Positions 34,496-44,980 of a stretch of 64,000 nucleotides of DNA are shown piece after piece (position 1 is the stretch's first letter; the number at the start of each line of letters is the position of its first letter). The translations under genes and the position numbers were made by a program. Origin of the DNA: Pterois miles (taxonomy: Eukaryota; Chordata; Actinopteri; Perciformes; Scorpaenidae). The notes under the pieces are model-generated. The model was not told the DNA's origin. It searched no databases and saw only the letters and a list, made by a program, of their open reading frames with translations. The DNA is taken from positions 547,001 to 611,000 of the forward strand of contig CAMQGK010000001.1 in the NCBI GenBank assembly GCA_947000775.1, written 5' to 3'.

Positions 34496-34610
34496 AGATA
34501 TTCAGTTCATTGTCATAGAAACCAGAAAATATTCACATTTAAGAAGCTAGAATCAGAGAATTTTGACTTTTTTTTCTTAGAAAATAACTCAAAATAGTCG
34601 GAAATTAATT
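34276..34610 (+). repeat. Dispersed AATCGATTAATC-type repeat, interrupted by (TA)n
   Basis: Contains TTGATTAATCGATTGTTTGG and, after the TA tract, TTCATTGTCATAGAAACCAG, ATTCACATTTAAGAAGCTAG and TTTTCTTAGAAAATAA. The reverse complement of these words appears in order at 59990-60210, so the two are opposite-strand copies of one family common in teleosts. Confidence 0.65.
34433..34491. repeat. (TA)n microsatellite
   Basis: About 29 uninterrupted TA units inside the dispersed repeat at 34276-34610. Confidence 0.95.
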
Positions 34611-34628
34611 TAATAGATGACAACTAAG

Positions 34629-35336
34629 TACAGAAAGTATTTAGACCCCTTCACATTCTTCATGTATTATTTTGCAGCCTTGTGCTAAAATCATTTAAAT
34701 TAATGTTTCCCTCTCAATCTACTCGATACTCAATAATGACCAAGCGAAAACTTTAGAATTTTAAAATATTTATTGGAAAGAAAAAATGTAAATTATTCAG
34801 ATCCTTTGCTGTGACACTTGAAATCTCGCTGAGATCTTTAAGATGTTTCTACACCTTGGCTGGAGTCCACGTGTGGTAAATTGAAATGACTTAAACATGA
34901 TTTGGAAAGGCACAGGCCTGTCTATAAACGGTTTCACAGCTGACAATGCATATTAGTGCAAAACCAAATCCATGTGGTTGAATTGAAGGAGCTGCCCGCA
35001 GAGCTCAGAGGAGGAGGACTGTGTGGCGGCATAGATCTGGGGAAGGCTATATTGAAGGTTCCCAAAAGCACAATGCCCTCTATAAGTCTTAAATGGAAGA
35101 AGTGTGGAGCATTCAGACTCCGGCCAGACTGAGCAATCAGGGGAGAAGGGCCTTAAGATAAAGATATTCCTTTATTGGTCCCACAGTGGAGAAATTCACA
35201 AACAAATTCACGCCTTGGTATGAGAGATGACCAAGAACCTGATGGGCACTCTGGCTGAGCTCCAGTGATTCTGTGTGGAGATGGGAGAAAGTTTCCTCAG
35301 TGAAAGACATGAAAGCCTGCAGTTTGCAAAAAACAT
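34629..35336 (+). pseudogene. 5' half of a second Tc1-like transposon
   Basis: The start TACAGAAAGTATTTAGACCC, then GACACTTGAAATCTCGCTGA, GGAGTCCACGTGTGGTAAAT, TGATTTGGAAAGGCACAGGC and, in the transposase part, GCTGCCCGCAGAGCTCAG, GATCTGGGGAAGGC and CTTAAATGGAAGAAGTGTGG follow the order of a classic fish Tc1 element of a different subfamily from 29611-31175. The transposase is broken by indels and the 3' half is missing. It is further split by a LINE-type tail at 35155-35211. Confidence 0.8.
35155..35211 (-). mobile_element. LINE/SINE 3' tail nested in the Tc1 fossil
   Basis: On the minus strand it reads TTTCTCCACTGTGGGACCAATAAAGGAAT-like sequence (hairpin CCAC/GTGG, then AATAAAG) ending in ATCTTTATCTT. 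The short direct repeat GCCTT flanks it (35150-35154 and 35212-35216), and the Tc1 text resumes on the far side with GATGACCAAGAACC. Confidence 0.7.
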
Positions 35337-36568
35337 ACCAAAATCAATGTCAGTGCTTTCTGAATGCACTGTAAACACCAAACCTGAATACTGTGTGGGT
35401 GGACAGAGTTTATCTACTTGTACAGAAAATTTCATCAAAACTCTTTATAAAATCTAAAACTATTTTTTTTTTTTTAATAAAATCATGAATTAAAAAGAAA
35501 AGCTTGATTATCTGTGAAGGTTGTTGCTTGAAAAGGCTGAAAAATACCTTCCGGCTGTCTGTTTTGAAAACGTGTTTGATAAAGTGCATGCGTCTGTACA
35601 CCTCTGTGTGACTGCACATAGTTTACTAGTTTTTTTTCGTATCCTAGGGTGATTGCTGACATTTAAAGTTTATTGCTGCATTTCATCATAGAGCAGAAAG
35701 CTTTAATTGTCTGGAGGAGCCCACCTCAGCTCTCCGGCTCTCTGTACAGACTGGAGAAGAAAAGTGATTTCCACAAGCTGAAGTGAATGCTAAGCTCTCG
35801 GGTTGGTGGCAAACTGGGACGGGACAGACTGACAGACTGGGCACCTTTTTACTCCGAATAACAGCTCCCCGTCTTATAATATCAGGTTCTGGCACATTTC
35901 CGACCTTTAATTTGGAGAGGGTGTTTCACAGTCACAAAACCGAAGAGAGATAATAGCGAGTGAAAGTATAGCTTACAGTAGCTGCATGTGTACAGGCCTG
36001 GAATATAATTAGCTTAATTTCAATGGAGCAAACCACTTGTCTGTGCAGTATAGATGGGATCAAACTCTGCAATCAACAGAGGGGCTTCACACTGTGTTTT
36101 AATGTAAAAGTGAAGGGCTTTGAAATAAGAGTGCAAACACGAAACTAATCTCATTTAGGTTTAAAATCTCTTATTTCACATCTGTTAGTAAATGTATGCA
36201 ATTTACACTTAACAACAGAGCAACAGGGGAGGATAACTATCATTAGAAATGCAATGTAATACCTGACTACAAACATTTTGTATCTATGTGGAATCCTCAT
36301 TAACCATGACCTTAAGTTTAGGTCAACATAAAATTCATGTTTTGTTCAAAATAAGTTTAATGTTGATTAAATCAGATTCAAAGAAAACTCCTTATAGGTG
36401 TATATTTTCTTTCCTTTTAGGATTATTTGTTATGTGACCTCAGGCCTTTGTTCTAACAGAATAGTGAAACCAGAAATGTCATACAGTGGAAGCAGTGGGC
36501 AATCGCTGGGTCTGAAAAGTGAAGCCAATGCAGAAGTGCCTTAAACGTAACTTAATTCATTTTAATAT

Positions 36569-36583
36569 CCAGCAGGGGGCAAC
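36569..36583 (+). promoter_or_regulatory. CTCF-like motif, probably repeat-borne
   Basis: CCAGCAGGGGGCAAC fits the CTCF core consensus. It sits in text that resembles a fish interspersed repeat, just upstream of the copy at 36823, so it may be a repeat-derived site or chance. Confidence 0.35.
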
Positions 36584-36822
36584 TTCTCTGGTTGCAAAAA
36601 GAAGTCTGATGAGAAAATGAGTCTACTTCTCACTTGATTTATTACCTCAGTAAACATTGTAAACATGAGTTTATGGTCTCAATCACTAGTTTCAAGTCTT
36701 CTTCAATACAGCATAATGTTCATTTAGTAAATTATGGTCCCATTTAGAGTCAAATAGACCATGAAGCAGGGGATGTTTTAGGGCGTGGCTACCTTGTGAT
36801 TAACAGGTCACTACCACAACGT

Positions 36823-37130
36823 TGTCCGGTCTGGGAGTTGTCCACATTTTTATTAACTTTAACCCTTTCACAGTGTGTTTTCTATTCATGAAAGATAATT
36901 GTAACATTTTGGTTGTCTTAAAATGTTTTTATCAGTGTTTGGTTGTACTTAGTGTAGCTCTCTCCTCTTGTCGTGTTCTCCTCTTGTGTTTTTGGTTCTC
37001 AAAAAACAAAATGGAGACGGCCAAAAATCATGTGGGCGATGGGCATAGTGCTGAACTTGAGGCTTCAAGTCCAGTCCGCAAATCAATGGCTGATGTCATA
37101 GTGACAATGTCCACTTTTTAGCCAATATGA
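36823..37130 (+). repeat. Dispersed repeat, copy 2 (first copy 24260-24565)
   Basis: GTCCGGTCTGGGAGTTGTCC, CTTTCACAGTGTGT, AAAATGGAGACGGCCAAAAA, GAGGCTTCAAGT and GATGTCATAGTGACAATGTCCACTTTT parallel the copy at 24260. The 99-residue ORF here lies inside the repeat. Confidence 0.6.
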
Positions 37131-40100
37131 AGACTGGAGTTGATAAGCAGAAGCCAGCATATAGTCCTGCACCCTGACCCCATGGTGACACTCGTTGAGG
37201 GTCTTTTTTTTTTTGCATATTGAGGGAATTTGCATATTGAGGGAAAACATTTATAAAGAAATGTGTGAAGAAATGTATTAAGAAAACAACACAGAAATAA
37301 TATTTATAGTAATAGTAAATTAAAAATTTTGTGAATATTAATAAGAGCAGAAATACAACAGGAAAATTGAGCAGAAATAAATTAAATGCATAAATACATA
37401 AATAAATAAATGCATTTAAAGCTAGATATAAAATCTATGAAAATAATTCCAAAATATATAAATACATTTTAAAAATAATAAAAATAAATACATATATAAA
37501 TAAAAAGGAAAATTATTATATTATGATGTGGATACATAGTGGAGCATTTAGCAGCTAAAGGGCCAGATATTTCACTTAGTAGTTGGTGGAGACCAAAAAC
37601 GGAGCTAAAAGGAGAGTGACTATTACATTCATCATTGTCAGGGAATACAATAAATACATAAATGCTACTATGACAGATCTGTATCTGTAAAGGCAACTGC
37701 TAACACATTCAACAAATCAATTTAAGGTTTGTTTTTATTTTTTTGCACAGCCCCCAAGTAGCAAAAATGGAAGCAATTAAGCAAATGATGCAGATACAAT
37801 GTATGCAAATTCAAAATGTTTCACTTTAGCACCCTGACGCAATGCACACCGTAACCCTGCTACCCCCATTTATTTGATCCGAGGACACGGAGATGAAGGA
37901 GCTTAAAGCAACTTGCAGCCTAGTGTAGACTGCACCTCCTTCCACAAGGTTTGTCTCATTTTATTAAAAGCAAAAACTTGTTATGGTCATTTGAAAACTC
38001 CACATATTGGCTTTAAGAAAAGAAAGGAATGGGTGCATCTCTGTGTTGTAAAACTAATCATTAGTGGGAACAGAAGCAGATGGCTTTGAATAAAAAAAAA
38101 AAAATTGATTCACTTGGGCAGCCAAAGTGGTTACAGCCTCCTGGAATTAGCTGGTTTGGTTCACCAAATGAGATGCACACAGCAGCACAGTCTGAGTGAG
38201 GCCTGTTTCCATCTCGGAAAACATGTTTGATCAAGTGTTCAGCCCCTTCAGTCGATGGTCACTTGAGAGAGCTGCTGCAATTTAAATGCTACTGCAGGAG
38301 TTTCCAGACAGTCTGAGTCCACCTGTCTGTCTGGCATAAGATGGGATTCAAGCAGCGGCTACAACCACAGTTTTATTCAACCACAAGCTGTTGCAATCTG
38401 ACCAGAATATGACTAGACCAATGTAAACACAGCAGCAGAAAAAGTCCACCACTATTAGGACTGCAGTGCTCTCTTCTTTTACCGCAGGACCTCAAACTTC
38501 CACATTTGGAGATTTTGTTTGAAATACAGAACTGTAAATAGCTGAGAAAAATACCAATTGGAAACCCTTCAAAGTCTTATATGTACCATTCGGCAGAACT
38601 AGCAGTTCACCTTGTGCCATCCAGACTCAACTGTCCACTTCCAATTCTGTCACCGAGAGAGAGAGAGAGACATATACTTATAGGTTTTAGATGCCTTAAA
38701 AGAAAATCCCATACCCTTGGAAAATGGTATTTACAGTAGCTGCATTATCCAGGGGAAAAAAGGAGATTTGGTACAGGAATTATAAAAGAGATTAACAGAA
38801 GCTCTTTGTCGGGAAAGAAGGTCAGAGACCCAAAATAGTCATCAGGCCTGTCCTAGAAAGATCTTCCAGCAAGCTGTCATTGCAGTTAAACCTATACATG
38901 CTGCAATTGAGGGAGAGCTCTGGGAAGTGACATTATAATTATTATGTTAAGAGGAAAGGAAAGTTTTACATGTGGATCAGTCTGGTTAACAGGTCTACAG
39001 CCGCGGTCACTTAAGACAGCTGCAGTGTGCCGAAATTACAGAGCACAATGACTCGCACTCTTTCTGTGTTTAAGACCACTTGGCTCTGCTCGGGACGGGA
39101 CAGTAAAACAGGCTCTCCACAGAGAAACTGTTGGCTCATCAAAATAACAAAGTCTTTGTTCTGCGTTGCAACATTGGCCCCACAGACCACCTGGAAGCAT
39201 TTATTATTTTTGTCATTCAGTGTTGATCAACTCTAAGAAATATGTGACCCCTGAATTTTACCCACAGGAAGAAACGGGCCACGCTGGTATATTTATGAAG
39301 TTGTGACAAAAAAAAAAAAATTAACTCAGACCCCCCAAGAAGATTTTCATTTATAAAATTACATTTCCATAGCTTTCATCTATGTAATGCATCTGAATCG
39401 CATACAACATTTAACAAAACCCAGGCAGGATACAGCCCATTAGACGCCTCAGCCGTATTAACAAATGCATGGAAATGTTAAAAGCTAGAGGATTACAAAT
39501 GTGCACGCTTCCTGTACATCATCCTGAACACTGGAGTTACTTGCTAAAAAAAGACGGGGTTTAACAGCTCATTTCATATAAATGCGGCTCTAATAGCTCC
39601 TTTAAAGATGTGCTCAATCATGACTTTCTTTTGTGAAAAAGGTTTAAATCGTTTGTAATTTCACAGCATCCTGCAGAACTGCGAACACTGAAGTTTATTC
39701 ACTCTGTCATCAAACACAACATAGCCATATTTAGCCTTTAAGCTTTTTTGCACTTTGACTTCAGATTTGTTTTGTCTAAATGTCAGGGACAGTCTCAGAT
39801 GACCTGTGGTTAGACGTGTAATACTCTGTGGTTTCCTTTATGGTGGGTGTTCAAAAGATACACTGAAGGCAGGACACATGCTGTGTCAGACAGCTGTCCA
39901 GGTCCACAATCACCGGCCACGTGAGGCTTTGGACAAACTCACAATGTGAGTGTTCTTACATTCAGGATCCACCTTTGGCGTGTCTCTTCAAAATATCCTG
40001 CAAATATGAAGTCTGGTCCCGTCAACCCCTTAAACAAACACAACAAGAAGACAGCCAACCAACATGCAGACCATATGGAATGAAACTTCACTTTGTGCAT

Positions 40101-40700
40101 TCTCATCCCAATTTATTCTTGGATGTTCTTGTGTGTGTGGATTACCAATAACAAACTCCAAAACATCTGCAGCGAGCCACTCGTCTGAATGATTGTGGGG
40201 ATTTTTTTTTTTATATTCAGATAGAATACTTTGGTTTTTGGCAAAACACGTACCGATTTTGTTACATTCTTGGTCACATGTGCATTCAGTTGACAAACCA
40301 ACTGCATATTTGCCATACACTTTAATTTTGAAGCCATTAGTGTGTTAAACAGATGTTTTTTTTTATCATTTTTTTGTTTTCCACCTCATTCAAAAGGTAG
40401 TTAAAGTGCTGTTCAATACAACAGACTTTGAAACGTAAATGGCAAAAATAAGTGCCCGTATATATCAAAGGTGCCCTGTAGAGTTTATGACCACTAGTAA
40501 TGCTATGGATCATTGTTTTTCCATGTGGGTCCCAGTTCTTGGGGGGTTTTTTGTACGTGTACAAGGATGCACATTCCTGCCAATGGTTTCACTCTATTCT
40601 ATTGATCAACAGGCGGCAGTAATGTGCCAAGAAACAGCAATTTGTCAACAAGGGCAGAGCTGGCAAGGAAACGGGTACAAACAGTTCTGGTTTCAAGGAA
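37131..40700. other. Gene-poor interval with AT-rich patch
   Basis: 37200-37510 is low-complexity A/T with many AAATAA and ATAAAT words. The remainder to 40700 has no recognised exon or repeat pair. ORFs at 39921, 40030 and 40439 lack domains. A GA-run lies near 38656-38670. Confidence 0.45.
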
Positions 40701-40711
40701 ATTTAAAACTT

Positions 40712-40945
40712 AGGGTGCGTTCCAATACCCATACTACCATACTATTTTGTTGGTATTGTTTGGTATTTCCCAACACATGGCATGTCAATTGTAGTAAGCC
40801 AGGATGTCATTTTGCAATATGCAAGCCAGCATGCTCTTCTGACCCTCACTCCTCTGTGCAGCAGAGGTCAAGACACAATGTTGTGACAAACTAGTATGTA
40901 CCGATTGTATGCATTCTGCATGCAATAGTATGTACTAAAAGTAAA
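40712..40945 (+). repeat. Interspersed repeat, GCGTTCCAATACCC type
   Basis: Begins GGTGCGTTCCAATACCCATA and ends near CAATAGTATGTACTAAAAG, with TACCATACTA close to the left and TAGTATGTAC at the right, giving weak inverted ends. It resembles a known type of teleost non-autonomous DNA element. Confidence 0.5.
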
Positions 40946-41064
40946 ATCTATTGGCAGAAATGTAACATAATAATAAAAGGTATGTTTTCTTTAGTGTATA
41001 ATCATCTTAAAATAGGAATCATGCTTTCCTTAGCTTAGAATGAGCCATTTATATCTACATACAG

Positions 41065-41232
41065 AGCGTGCCATGTTTCTACAGTAGCCCAGAACGGACA
41101 AACCCAACAGTGGCTTTAGATAGGGCGATTTTTGCATCGGCCACGAAAGTTCTCCTACACGCCACGTCTCATTGGTTGCAACCTGCAGACTCACCGCTAG
41201 GTGCCACCAATCCTGCACACTGCAGCTTTAAG
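41065..41232 (+). repeat. Dispersed repeat related to 33312-33440
   Basis: GCCATGTTTCTACAGTAGCC, GCTTTAGATAGGGCGA, GGTTGCAACCTGCAGACTCA and AGGTGCCACCAATCCTGCAC align in order with the 33312-33440 copy. Confidence 0.55.
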
Positions 41233-44200
41233 TTGATATGTGAACTTGGAGCTTTTTCACTGAAAACAGCTGTGTGTTGTGACTTAAAATGACACTCTTA
41301 GAGGGGTGAGAGTGAACCAAAACAGTAAAGTTTGTGCACCAGAAAGCTAAACAGTGAGCTGAAACTCACTAAAAACCTCCGCAAAGCCGAGGGCAACTCC
41401 ACAGAGCACCTGAAGCTCATCGTTCACTAATCTGTCCTTCACTGTAGAAAAAAGATGACGAGAGACAAGATGTCAAATTCAAACATGAAAAAGAACTCTT
41501 TATGCATTATTATTACGTTTACTGTCAATTGGGATCGGCTCCAGCCCTCCGCAACCCTCCAAAAGCTAGTAAAGCTAACGGATGTATGCTGTTACAGAGA
41601 GCAGACAGGATGATATTGTTTGTGTTTATTATATAATGTGGAACGCTTCCCATTTAGACTCAGTAAGGGCCACTGTTTCTGGCTCCGGCCAGAGTATCAG
41701 CCCACACAGCGTCCATCAGCCAGCAAAACAAACCACCAAACCAAACCGGATCGAGACTCGACCCCGGCATTGTTTTGGACGTACTGTACATTAAACTCTT
41801 GCTAACTTCCTGTGGTCATGTCTTTATATACAAACATCATGTGCAAAGGTATGTGAATTCTGTGGGCACTAACAGTTCAGCTCCAATTTTGCTCCTTATT
41901 TTGAGACAGACATGGCTGGAACCAAATATAGTGTACAGAAACAACACTTGTCTTGTCTCTCCACAAGTCATTATGGCGTAGTGCTATCCGCTCTAGGTGA
42001 GGTGACATTGTGTTGTATAAACATTGTTTCTTGGTCGTCACTCTACATTTGAGGCACAGAAAATGACATTTCACCCCCCACACATTCTTACTGCAGCATG
42101 TTCTTCAGTCAAATGTAATTATGAACTGACAAGTCAAATATAAATCCACCTCTGCTCTGATGTGGTTTACACTGCATTAAGACAGCTGGGCGTTTTCATT
42201 CTCCTGTCTCTCACAAAGACTTTTTCACACACCCTGACAGGTTTTTTTTAGGGCATTTGTTGTGAAATGGCTGACGCTGCCTGATACAGTGAAACCTGAC
42301 ATTTTCGCAGGCTTGATGTAGAGGATTAGTCATTATCCCTAAATACAGGACTCCGCCACCTACACTTAAGCACCAAAAATCCCATTATGGTGGTTTTATT
42401 TAACTTTGATATCTTTAAGTGATCCCACAATAAGCAGATACTTCTAGCAGTCAGATTTTTTTTCAAGGCAAGATGCTCCAGAGCATAGGGTAAAGTTATA
42501 TCATGAATAACAAGCAAACATTGTTTCCTTGCTGGAAAACACGAACGAAAAAACATCTATATATGTTTTTCTGACCTTTTTACCTTTGTTGTACATTGTA
42601 TGCACAAGTGCTGTTTTGCTGCGCCTCATAAACTGTCTAGCTGAGTACTTTTAGTTAAATTACTTTTTGGCTGGTGCAACTGTGAAAGCTTGATTTCCTC
42701 GGCTAAAAAAAGACTATGAACGCTGCTTCAAGCCAGCAGCTGAGTCAGACCTTTCCAGAAATAAAGTTACAGCAAATGATCTATGGAAACCGAAACAATC
42801 AAATCACACAGTCGAGATAAATCAGCACTTGGCCTGACCGACTGGCAATAAGCAAGTTCTCGCTTTCAGAAGTATGTGACAAATATTTCCAAGTCATCAA
42901 CTTAATTACAAAGTAAATTTCAAGTGTTTACACCATAAAACACCCTAAAGTGAGATTTTGAATGTTTTAGTGGTTTCTAGCTCTTTGTTGAACCTCAGGA
43001 AAGTGTGCATGGCAACACACTTCATACATTCATTCATACATTCAGCATTCCCGAATTTCTCTTCGGGGATTAATAAAGGTTCATTATCTTATCTTATCTT
43101 ATCTTATCTTATCTTATCTTATCTTATCTTATCTTAGCAACGTGTATTCACACCTTGTTGTTGAAGGTACATCCAACCAATGCTTTCTCGTCCCCCCCAT
43201 CCCAGTTCAAACTGGTGACCTCCTAGTCGTCAGCTCTCATCTCTAAGGTTACCACCACCACCATTTTTCAGTTACTTTTACACTTCCGGCTCCGTTTGGG
43301 TCCCTGTTTGTTTTCAGGACCCTGTAATTTCTCCACCAATCACTCACAAGGGCCCCCGTCAAGTCTGCCATTCATAAAGTTTAAAGTAGCTCTTAGTGGT
43401 CCGTGGAGTTTATTGAAACATTAAATTTGTATCCCAGCCGTGATGGTGTATCTTTAGCCATTGCTTGACTCACGTGCTCGGCCCGGGTCCCCTTACATCA
43501 ACCGCCAATTATGTTCTCCTCTTGGGTGTGGGTTGAGCCTCGGTCAGCATGGCAAAGAAACCAGAAACATCAATTCCTGGGCAGTGGAGCGAACAAAAAC
43601 AGACAAAATACGAAAACCCTTCTTTCAAACACTGTTATCATTGTAGAGTACAAGCACAAACATCACAAACATTGCCAGTAACACTGTCCAGCAGTTCTCG
43701 CTGGGGGAATTTAATGAAATCTGTGGGCTTTTAATAGACGCGGATGAAGGCCTGAACAACAAGCAGGACCTCATGATGCTAGATTATGTCCTCTGTAGAC
43801 AGATCAGACAAGAAAATTTGCCTCGTCACAACTTCCCATGCCTGTTTCTATTTTTCAATCTATTTTTGTAGAGGATTATAAAAATGTTATTCTTCTAAAC
43901 AGGTACCAGTGGTGAAAGTAGTACTATTTCACAAGCAATACTACAGTGCAGAAATACTCTTATCAGAAGAAAAAAATACTTTATTAGGGATGCAAAACCG
44001 AACCATAAAAACTGAATTGTGGGCTTGTTGAACCATTGCACCACTATTAAATACAGGCCTGCTAATTATTAAATGAGATGTCAGAGACATAGAGGAGGCA
44101 ATTATCCGAACGGAGGCCTACATGATCATTAAGTAGCCTGCATATTTCATGTATAAAATCTGCTATAGCTTTATATAATATAGAAATGTCATTCATCAAT

Positions 44201-44640
44201 TCATGTATTTTAAACATATTGGAAATGGTTATGTTTTTCCTCTCCTTTGTGTGCAAAACAAACTAAAACAATGACCCAAAAACTGCAATACAAACCACCT
44301 TGCTGGGCTTGTTTGAACAATTGCGTCACTAACATCTCATCTCTTCATCTTCATCTTCAACCGCTTCTCCGGGGTCGGGTCGCGGGGCGTCACTAACATG
44401 TATTAGCAAAATATGCCTGAAGTACCGAAAGTAAGTCATTATGCAGAATGACCCATTTTTGAATAAAATATATTGTTGGATTATAATTATGATGGAGCAG
44501 TCTGTAAGCATCACTTTGCAGCTTGTTGCATGTTGGAGCTGGTAATACATACTGCTGGGTCGCTTAATCTATAATAACACATCATAATTTGTTAGTTGAG
44601 TATGTTGTATAAATGTAGTGGAGCAGAAGTATACAGCATG
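41233..44640. other. Non-coding interval
   Basis: Apart from the LINE-type tail at 43051-43136 and a short GGGTCGGGTCGCGGGGCG fragment at 44372-44390, which resembles the start of a common fish retroelement, I see no exon, RNA gene or strong regulatory motif here. Confidence 0.45.
43051..43136 (+). mobile_element. LINE/SINE-type 3' tail with long (TTATC)n
   Basis: GAATTTCTCTTCGGGGATTA, then AATAAAGGTTCA and about ten TTATC units. It has the longest pentamer tail of the five copies in this window. Confidence 0.7.
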
Positions 44641-44649
44641 GATGTATAA

Positions 44650-44980
44650 AGAGAACTGGATACAGCGTTCATTCCTATGAAAGTTGCTCATTGCCTCATG
44701 AAGTCAATGGTAGACTTCTGGGTCTGGAAAAGCACCCGGATCTTCTGGGTCTTTTTGGGCCGTACTTCGCATGGACAATATGTGCAGGAGCGTCCGCTCA
44801 ATTACATGACTCAGTTACAGGGTCCCAACGTTACTCCCAACAGGAGCTGATTCACCTCAGCTGTCCGCTGAGTTACAGACGTCTCTGTCTGTTTGGGCCC
44901 AATGGCATCACATGAGGGACACAGAAGTTGCAGTACCACTGTTGGCCACTGCGACCATGTTGGGATCAATGACAAGTATT
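44650..44980 (+). repeat. Dispersed repeat, copy 3 of the 4613 family
   Basis: GAGAACTGGATACAGCG, TTCCTATGAAAGTTGCTC, AAAAGCACCCGGATCTT, GGAGCGTCCGCT and GGACACAGAAGTTGCAGTAC match 4622-5050 in order with several deletions. Confidence 0.65.
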
